Origin: DASZMX01 sp035551475
GTDB taxonomy: Bacteria > Verrucomicrobiota > Verrucomicrobiia > Limisphaerales > Palsa-1400
Assembly: GCA_035551475.1 (NCBI GenBank)
Contig: DASZMX010000147.1
Coordinates: forward strand, 1-20,976
Reading direction: 5' to 3'
DNA: 20,976 bases
Made by a program: the position numbers and the translations under genes. Below, piece by piece: positions 15,115-20,976 of the stretch (positions are counted from its first letter, which is position 1; every line of letters starts with the position of its first letter). The notes under the pieces were generated by a model that did not search any database, was not told the DNA's origin, and worked only from the letters and a program-made list of their open reading frames with translations.

Positions 15115-15786
15115 TTACCAGGACGGCAATTGGTTGCGATAATCCACAGGCCCGCCCTTTTTTTGGTAGGCGGCATAGGCCGCCTCAAATGCCTGCCGGG
15201 CTGTGTTTAACTGCTCCTGGCGCAGGGTAATCGCGCGATCGGCTTCCTGGTATTGATGCGCGACGCTGTCGGCATAGGCTCCTTCGAGCGTCGCGCCGTG
15301 ATAAGTTTGGTGCAACAAATCATGGCTCCGTTGCGCTTGCAGAAGGGCCATTTTTAGGGCGACGATGTTCCGGACTTGGGCTTGCACGACTTGCTCCACC
15401 TGGCCGAGGTCGGTCATTTTCTTCCACGCTTCCGAACTCACCGGTTCGACCGCCGCCACCGGCGCGGCGGGTTTTTCATCTCCGGCTGCCTTGCGCATGT
15501 AAGCGGCCCCCAGGAGCAATCCACCCACCAGAAAGAAAGGCGTGGCGCACGCGGCGACGACTTTCCAATGCGGGAAATCCATCGGCTTCCGAAAAAATGC
15601 CATGCCCGAGAACTCCTTTTTCCCTGGGTTAGGCTGGTCGTCCGTCAATTCGAGCGCAGACGTGGGGGCCTCGGGAAAGGTGACGAGCGCATGGCACTGC
15701 GGACAGGCAAATTGCTTGCCGCAATGGTCCAAAGTATATTCGATACACTGTCCGCAGCCGGGGCAGCTATATTTGAATTTTTCCAT
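15115..15786 (-). CDS. Hypothetical zinc-ribbon, single-TM protein
   Basis: This 223-aa protein has no family I recognise. It starts with a zinc ribbon using two CxxC pairs (C8/C11 and C28/C31), and C14 and C22 lie between them. A linker leads to one membrane helix at about 75-97 (VVAACATPFFLVGGLLLGAA). The remainder (100-223) is Gln/Ala-rich and helical, probably coiled coil, and would lie outside the membrane if the ribbon is cytoplasmic. ATG at 15786 is preferred over one at 15807 because GGAGAGG, the clearest Shine-Dalgarno sequence in the window, lies a few bases upstream and the zinc ribbon then begins at residue 8. It is last in the cluster RDD-lspA-rluD, 20 bases after the rluD stop, and converges with the ATPase gene. 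Confidence 0.75.
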   Translation of the reverse strand: MEKFKYSCPGCGQCIEYTLDHCGKQFACPQCHALVTFPEAPTSALELTDDQPNPGKKEFSGMAFFRKPMDFPHWKVVAACATPFFLVGGLLLGAAYMRKAAGDEKPAAPVAAVEPVSSEAWKKMTDLGQVEQVVQAQVRNIVALKMALLQAQRSHDLLHQTYHGATLEGAYADSVAHQYQEADRAITLRQEQLNTARQAFEAAYAAYQKKGGPVDYRNQLPSW

Positions 15787-15806
15787 GGTCCTCTCCGGGC
15801 GCGGCA

Positions 15807-16759
<953 letters not shown>

Positions 16760-16763
<4 letters not shown>

Positions 16764-17293
16764 TCCTTGGACATTGCGATCTCGTCGCGGGCCATGCCGC
16801 CCTGGTCTTCGTGGTCGAGACGCCACGAAACGAAAATCAGCAAACCCACCCCGATGCAAATGGCGCTATCGGCCAGGTTAAAGGCGGGAAACCCGATTTC
16901 CTCGCCGTTGCGGCGATACAGATAAAACCGCAGAAAATCGATGACGTGCTGGCGTTGTGGATCCAGCCTGTCAAACAGATTTCCGGCGATGCCTCCAAAA
17001 ATCAAGCCGAGTGAGAGTTGCCCCAGCAAAGTGTGCGCGTGAAAATGTTTTCGCCAAAAGAAGAGCGCGGCCAGCGCGCCGAGCGAAACCGCCGCCAGCA
17101 AACCGTTGCGGCCGTAAAGAAGGCTCCAGGCCGCGCCGGTGTTGCGCCAGAGGACAAATTTGAAAAATCCGTCAATAACATTGTGCTCCTGGTCGGGCCC
17201 GAGAAAGTGCAGCGCCACCGCCTTGGCGGCCTGGTCCAGGGCAAAAACCGTCAGCGCAAGCAGCGCCATGCGGCGGTTGGCGTTCCAATTCAT
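16760..17293 (-). CDS. lspA: Lipoprotein signal peptidase (signal peptidase II)
   Basis: This 177-aa polytopic inner-membrane aspartic protease removes the signal peptide from diacylglyceryl-prolipoproteins. The family motifs appear in order: FALDQAAKAVALHFL (TM1, D20, K24), WRNTGAAWSLL (50-59), GGIAGNLFDRLDPQRQHVIDF and FPAFNLADSAICIG. The catalytic pair is D119 (VIDF) and D142 (LADS). They are 23 residues apart against 19 in the Pseudomonas enzyme, because of the short charged insert YRRNGEEIG between them. The C terminus is hydrophilic (DHEDQGGMARDEIAMSKE). Both ends overlap neighbours by four bases (ATGA): with the RDD gene upstream and rluD downstream. It would process lipoproteins such as the RND adaptor encoded at 18568. 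Confidence 0.95.
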
Positions 17294-17964
17294 CTTTGAT
17301 AGACCACTTTCGTTCCGGCGAGGATGTCGTGCAAGCCCCGCTTGTCCGCCCGCAGGGCTATCAGCAGAAAGCCGGTGAACATGAGAAACTCGCTCACGCG
17401 CTCGGCCCACCAGCGCAGCATCGCCCGGCTGTAGCTGAGCCGCGCGCCGTCCGCGGCGCGAATGCGGGCGCCTATCGCCATCTTGCCGACCGTGGCGCCG
17501 AAGGCCCCGTTGAGGAGCACTTCGTAAATCATAAAAATGGGCAGATACACCAGCGCCGCATGGTCCATCCACGCGCTTAATTCGTTCGTGTATTTGACAC
17601 GAGTCTCGTCGGTGATGGTGGACGGGACTTCCGGCGGCAGGCGGATCCAGTTGTTCGCGTCCGCAATCGGAAACCACACCGCCAGGAAAAGCGGCAGCAA
17701 CAACGCCCGATCCAGCAAATGCGCCGCCAATCTCATCCAAAATCCCGCCGGGCGCGCGGCTTCGGGTGAGACGGAATAAAGCCGGGACAAATCCGCCTGC
17801 AGTTCCTGATACCAATTCGCCGGCGACCATTTTAACAAATCGCTCCGCCAAACTTGCGTCGTTCCCGCCACCCGTCCATCCCGAATCCAGTCCCGCAATT
17901 CCAGCAGCGAAGCCGGCCCGTACTCGACGCCGTCGCCGCCTATGATTTTGTATTCTGTCTCCAT
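17290..17964 (-). CDS. RDD family membrane protein with N-terminal GYF-like (GYF_2/DUF4339) domain
   Basis: This 224-aa protein begins with a GYF_2-type domain (about 3-55: YKIIGGDGVEYGPASLLELR, then DWIRDGRVAGTTQVWR). An RDD domain follows with about three to four membrane helices: FWMRLAAHLLDRALLLPLFL, LVYLPIFMIYEVLLNGAFGA, then TVGKMAIGARIRAADG and a final hydrophobic segment near 195-210. RDD proteins are poorly understood; some have been linked to Na+/H+ transport. The GYF-like part suggests binding of proline-rich or other peptide partners. It is the first gene of the overlapping minus-strand cluster with lspA, rluD and the zinc-ribbon gene. A TAGACT box (18011-18006 on the minus strand) lies 41 bases upstream and might be a -10 element. 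No Shine-Dalgarno sequence is seen. Confidence 0.88.
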   Translation of the reverse strand: METEYKIIGGDGVEYGPASLLELRDWIRDGRVAGTTQVWRSDLLKWSPANWYQELQADLSRLYSVSPEAARPAGFWMRLAAHLLDRALLLPLFLAVWFPIADANNWIRLPPEVPSTITDETRVKYTNELSAWMDHAALVYLPIFMIYEVLLNGAFGATVGKMAIGARIRAADGARLSYSRAMLRWWAERVSEFLMFTGFLLIALRADKRGLHDILAGTKVVYQR

Positions 17965-18038
17965 CGTGCGCCCGGTAAGATGCCTGCGCGCGGGGCGGAC
18001 GGCAAAGTCTAAATGGCCAGAGAGGGCGCTGGAGCCTT

Positions 18039-18467
18039 TTATTTACCCCGGGCGTGAACGAGGAAGACCGGCACGAGGGCTTTGTGGCGCACGGCTTCGA
18101 TGGTGCTGCCCAAGACGAGGTCGGCGATGAAGCGATGGCCATGCGTGGTCATGGCGATGAGGTCGCATTGTTGTTTTTGACAGGCTTTCAGGATTTCAGT
18201 GGAGGGATCGCCGAGGGCCAAATGCGTTGAGACTTTTATTTTTGCGTGCCGCAATTCATCCGCCGTGCGCTCCAGAAAGGCGCGGTCAGCCCGCATTTCT
18301 TCCGAATCGGCCAATTGAAACCGATCGTAATTGCGGGCCGCCCAGCCATCCGCCACATGCACGAGCAGAAGCTCCGCATGAAAGACGCGCGCCAGCTCCG
18401 AGACATGCGGCAGCAAGGCGCGGTCAGTCCGGCTGTTTTCCAGGGCGACGAGAATCTTTTTGTACAT
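18039..18467 (-). CDS. Universal stress protein (UspA family)
   Basis: This 142-aa single-domain Usp begins MYKKILVALENSRTDRALLP. The C-terminal nucleotide loop reads MTTHGHRFIADLVLGSTIEA, ending in VPVFLVHARGK. This fits the ATP-binding motif G-x2-G-x9-G-S/T except that the first glycine is threonine (TTHG for GTHG), so ATP binding is probable but not certain. Such proteins are induced by starvation, oxidative or membrane stress. The gene is divergent from the RND efflux operon across 100 bases and lies 74 bases upstream of the RDD gene on the same strand. A strong inverted repeat begins three bases upstream of its ATG and would fold in its leader, so expression may be controlled at that point. 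Confidence 0.92.
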   Translation of the reverse strand: MYKKILVALENSRTDRALLPHVSELARVFHAELLLVHVADGWAARNYDRFQLADSEEMRADRAFLERTADELRHAKIKVSTHLALGDPSTEILKACQKQQCDLIAMTTHGHRFIADLVLGSTIEAVRHKALVPVFLVHARGK

Positions 18468-18470
18468 GGC

Positions 18471-18495
18471 GCGCAGGTTGGCCGCCAGCCTGCGC
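18471..18495. promoter_or_regulatory. Strong inverted repeat directly upstream of the uspA-family start
   Basis: Arms GCGCAGG (18471-18477) and CCTGCGC (18489-18495) are perfect. Inside them TGG/CCA continues the pairing, leaving a three-base loop. In plus-strand RNA this gives an 11-bp stem with one U-G pair; in the uspA leader the same position is a single C-A mismatch. It may be a leader hairpin occluding the start, or a DNA operator in the divergent promoter region. Confidence 0.45.
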
Positions 18496-18524
18496 CGATG
18501 GGGCGCGAAGACAAGCAGAATTCC

Positions 18525-18545
18525 TTCGGCTTGCGCCCCGCCGAA
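18525..18545. promoter_or_regulatory. Inverted repeat TTCGGC-N9-GCCGAA upstream of the RND operon
   Basis: These are perfect 6-bp arms with a 9-base spacer, centred 33 bases before the adaptor start at 18568 and within the uspA/RND divergent gap. The size and spacing would suit a dimeric regulator such as those of the TetR or MarR kind, but no regulator gene is adjacent. This is a candidate only. Confidence 0.3.
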
Positions 18546-18567
18546 ACTCTGTCACTTTAATGCAAGT

Positions 18568-19767
18568 ATGGGAAAGGCAACGGCTTATTGGTCGATCACC
18601 GCCACGATGTTGGCGGCGATTTTGCTTTCGGGCGGCTGCAAGAAAAAGGCGCCGCCGCCCGCTCCGCCTCCCAAGGTTGAGGTGATCTCGGTGACGCCCC
18701 GCGATATTCCAATTTATCGCGAGTGGATCGGGACATCCGAAGGCTACGTCACCGCGCAAATCCGTCCGCAGGTTTCCGGGTATTTGATGACGCAAAATTA
18801 TGTGGAAGGCAGCGCGGTGAAGAAGGGTGACACGCTTTTCCAGATTGATCCGCGCCCCTTTGAAGCCACGCTGGCCCAGTACAACGCCAAGCTCGCCCAG
18901 GACCAGGCCCAGCTCGTCAAAACCGAAATGGACGTCAAGCGCTTCACCCCCCTGGCCAAGGACGGCGCGGTCAGTCAAGAAGAGGTGGACGACGCCATCC
19001 AGGCCAATCTCGCCGCCGCCGCCGCCGTCAAGGCCGACCAGGCCGCGATCGAAAACGGACAGCTTAACGTGGGATTCACCAAAATTACTTCGCCCATCGA
19101 TGGCGTGGCGGGGTTGGCGCTGGCGCAGATCGGGGATTTGGTCTCCCCGGGCGGCACGGTTCTCACCACCGTTTCCACGCTCGATCCGTTGCGCGTTTAC
19201 TTCAGTGTCAGCGAACAGTTTTATCTGGACCACCGCCGCCAATTCGCCACGCCCGAGGAGCGGACGCGGCACCAGGCCAATCTCGAGTTCCAGTTGATCC
19301 TTGCCGACGGCTCGGTGTACGCGCATCCCGGGAAATTTTTCTTCGAGAACCGGCAGGTCGATGTCGGCACGGGCACGATTCAATTGGCGGCGTTGTTCCC
19401 CAATCCCGAGGGATTGCTGCGGCCCGGCGGCTACGCGCGAATTCGGTCCAAAAGCGATGTGATGACGAATGCCCTGGCCTTGCCGCAACGGGCGGTGACG
19501 GAACTGCAAAGCGCCTATCAAGTGGCGGTGGTCGGTGTCAGCAATAAAATTCACATCCAATCCGTCAAGGTGGGCGAGCAGGTGGGAGCGGAATGGATTA
19601 TTGAAGAGGGCTTGCACCCCAATGACCGGGTGGTGGCCGAAGGGACGCAAAAAGCGCGGGAAGGAATGGTCGTCGATCCCCAGCCTTTCGATCAAAAGGC
19701 CGTCGCCGGCGGACCCTGGCAAACCAATCAAACCTCCGGGCAGACGCCGCCCGCCGCGGGCCAATAA
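18568..19767 (+). CDS. RND efflux periplasmic adaptor lipoprotein (AcrA/MexA family)
   Basis: This 399-aa membrane-fusion protein has a lipoprotein signal peptide (residues 1-23, hydrophobic TATMLAAILLSGG) with C24 as the lipidation site, then a proline-rich linker. A split lipoyl domain (QIRPQVSGYLM ... GDTLFQIDPRPFEATL) flanks an alpha-helical hairpin at about 100-165. Beta-barrel and membrane-proximal domains complete the fold (FTKITSPIDGVAG, ALPQRAVTELQ, LHPNDRVVAEG). The adaptor links the RND pump to an outer-membrane TolC-type channel. ATG 18568 is chosen because it places the signal peptide at the N terminus; an upstream in-frame ATG at 18460 adds 36 Arg/Ala-rich residues and overlaps uspA. 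Its TAA overlaps the ATG of the pump gene (TAATG), so the two are translationally coupled. Confidence 0.94.
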   Translation: MGKATAYWSITATMLAAILLSGGCKKKAPPPAPPPKVEVISVTPRDIPIYREWIGTSEGYVTAQIRPQVSGYLMTQNYVEGSAVKKGDTLFQIDPRPFEATLAQYNAKLAQDQAQLVKTEMDVKRFTPLAKDGAVSQEEVDDAIQANLAAAAAVKADQAAIENGQLNVGFTKITSPIDGVAGLALAQIGDLVSPGGTVLTTVSTLDPLRVYFSVSEQFYLDHRRQFATPEERTRHQANLEFQLILADGSVYAHPGKFFFENRQVDVGTGTIQLAALFPNPEGLLRPGGYARIRSKSDVMTNALALPQRAVTELQSAYQVAVVGVSNKIHIQSVKVGEQVGAEWIIEEGLHPNDRVVAEGTQKAREGMVVDPQPFDQKAVAGGPWQTNQTSGQTPPAAGQ

Positions 19768-20976
19768 TGTACAGGTTTTTCATCAACCGGCCCATCGTGG
19801 CCATGGTCATCGCCATTCTCATGGTGCTGGTCGGCGTGGTCTCGATGATTTCCCTGCCGATTTCGCAGTTTCCCGCGGTCGTGCCGCCGGAAATCCGCAT
19901 CCAGACCACGTATGTGGGCGCCGACGCTCAAACGCTGGAGCAATCCGTCGCCACGCCGATTGAGGAGCAAATGAGCGGGGTGGACAACATGAACTACATG
20001 TACTCCATCAACGCCAACAATGGCGTCATGCGGTTGGTGGTGAATTTCGATGTCAAAACCGACCCGAACATCGACCAGGTTCTGGCGCAATTGCGCGAGG
20101 CCCAAGCGGCGTCGCAGTTGCCGTCCCCCGTGCAGCAATACGGCGTCACGATTCTCAAATCGCCCACCACGCCCATGCTGCTGGTCGCGCTTTACTCGCC
20201 GCACGGCACCTACGACCAGACGTTCCTCGCCAACTACGCGTATATTAATCTTGTTGACCAAGTCACGCGCGTCAAAGGCATTTCCAATGTGAACGTCTTT
20301 GGCGCCGGCCAGTACGCCATGCGTTTCTGGCTGAAACCGGACCAATTGGCCAAGCTCAACATCACGGCCAGCGAAGTCATTTCCGCCGTGAGCGCCCAGA
20401 ACACGGTGAATCCAGCCGGCCAGATCGGCGCGCCGCCGGCGCCGGCGGGACAGGAGTTCACTTACACGGCCATTGCGCAAGGCCGCCTGGTGTCTGAGAA
20501 ACAATTTGGCGACATCATTGTGCGCGAGAATTCCGATGGCTCGACGGTGCGTCTGCGCGATGTGGCGCGCGTGGAGTTGGGCGCGCAGCTTTATAACATT
20601 TCCGGCCGGTTGAACGGCAAACCCTCGGCCGTCATGGCGATTTACCAGTTGCCCGGATCCAACGCGCTCGACGCCGCCAAGGGCGTAAAAGACCTGATGC
20701 AAACGCTCAAGCAGCGTTTTCCCGCCGACCTCGAATACGCCGTTTCGTTGGACACCACGCTGGCTGTCAGCCGTGGCATGGATGAAATTCTCACCACGGT
20801 TTGGGAAGCGCTTCTGCTCGTGGTGCTTGTCGTCTATATCTTCTTGCAGGGCTGGCGCGCCACGCTGATTCCACTCCTGGCGGTGCCGGTGTCGCTCATC
20901 GGGACCTTCACGCTTTTTCCGCTGTTTGGCTTTTCCATCAACACGCTTTCGCTTTTCGGCATGGTGCTGGCCATCG
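19767..20976 (+). CDS. RND (HAE-1, AcrB-like) multidrug efflux pump, N-terminal part (cut by window end)
   Basis: The first 403 codons of an inner-membrane proton-driven pump, normally about 1,030-1,060 aa, are visible; the gene continues past the window. TM1 is MYRFFINRPIVAMVIAILMV. The porter domain follows with SQFPAVVPPEIRIQTTYVGA, LEQSVATPIEEQMSGVDNMN and, farther on, TVRLRDVARVELG. TM2 begins near residue 350 (WEALLLVVLVVYIFLQGWRA, then TLIPLLAVPVSLIGTF). These match AcrB/MexB of the HAE-1 family, with substrates such as dyes, detergents and antibiotics, and not the metal-exporting CusA branch. The start overlaps the adaptor stop. A TolC-like outer-membrane factor may lie downstream, outside the window. 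Confidence 0.95.
   Translation, partial: MYRFFINRPIVAMVIAILMVLVGVVSMISLPISQFPAVVPPEIRIQTTYVGADAQTLEQSVATPIEEQMSGVDNMNYMYSINANNGVMRLVVNFDVKTDPNIDQVLAQLREAQAASQLPSPVQQYGVTILKSPTTPMLLVALYSPHGTYDQTFLANYAYINLVDQVTRVKGISNVNVFGAGQYAMRFWLKPDQLAKLNITASEVISAVSAQNTVNPAGQIGAPPAPAGQEFTYTAIAQGRLVSEKQFGDIIVRENSDGSTVRLRDVARVELGAQLYNISGRLNGKPSAVMAIYQLPGSNALDAAKGVKDLMQTLKQRFPADLEYAVSLDTTLAVSRGMDEILTTVWEALLLVVLVVYIFLQGWRATLIPLLAVPVSLIGTFTLFPLFGFSINTLSLFGMVLAI

Noticed and set aside
16764..16859. N-terminal extension of rluD to an upstream in-frame ATG at 16859
   Set aside because: It lies entirely within lspA, encodes Arg/Gly-rich out-of-frame sequence and ignores the ATGA junction at 16763.
18531..18561. TTGCGC ... 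TTTAAT as a promoter for the RND adaptor
   Set aside because: The 19-base spacing and a -10 ending only six bases before the ATG make it unconvincing.
18424..19764. Antisense open frame of about 446 codons opposite the RND adaptor, and a similar one opposite the RND pump (19728-20702)
   Set aside because: Both are shadows of well-supported RND genes and have no domain signal of their own.

Overview
The window is about 21 kb of GC-rich (my estimate is above 60 percent), gene-dense bacterial chromosome. It looks like a PVC-superphylum organism, most likely a Verrucomicrobiota member near Pedosphaera/Limisphaerales. That placement is inference. It rests on the GyrA sequence (KPSQRRILYAM and GDTSGDFHPHGE motifs, which I recall from Chlamydiae and relatives), on a TPR/MshEN protein next to a PilB/GspE ATPase, and on the scarcity of Shine-Dalgarno sequences. 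I saw no RNA genes, insertion sequences, prophage, CRISPR array or other foreign island.

Layout. (1) 1-3016, plus strand: the 3' end of gyrB, then complete gyrA. (2) 3025-4278, minus: a 12-TM MFS transporter convergent with gyrA. (3) 4383-6913, plus: a small zinc-ribbon membrane protein coupled to a FUSC-family membrane protein, divergent from the MFS gene across a 104-bp gap that holds a perfect 14-bp palindrome. (4) 7127-8783, plus: a multi-TM protein with a platelet-activating-factor acetylhydrolase-like alpha/beta-hydrolase domain. Its N-terminal part is split off by an apparent one-base frameshift at a TTTT run. (5) 8885-12434, plus: three consecutive CNNM/CorC-type (DUF21 plus CBS) membrane proteins, preceded by heptameric ACTTTGA repeats. 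(6) 12472-15065, plus: a TPR plus MshEN protein and a PilB/GspE-type secretion or pilus ATPase. (7) 15115-17964, minus: a tightly overlapping cluster read RDD/GYF-like protein, lspA, rluD, zinc-ribbon membrane protein. (8) 18039-18467, minus: a universal stress protein. (9) 18568 to the end, plus: an RND efflux operon with a lipoprotein adaptor and an inner-membrane pump cut by the window edge.

How the genes fit together. Apart from gyrase the theme is the cell envelope: efflux (MFS, FUSC, RND), ion or divalent-metal handling (CNNM trio), lipoprotein maturation (LspA, whose class of substrate includes the RND adaptor) and type IV pilus or type II secretion energetics. Many junctions are translationally coupled: TAATG at 4865 and 19767, and ATGA at 11100, 16763 and 17293. 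The region is mostly ordinary core or envelope genome. The best leads are the frameshifted hydrolase, the CNNM triplet with a truncated middle member, inverted repeats in divergent regions, and the quinolone-determining residues of GyrA. I did not find a convincing new defence or mobile system.
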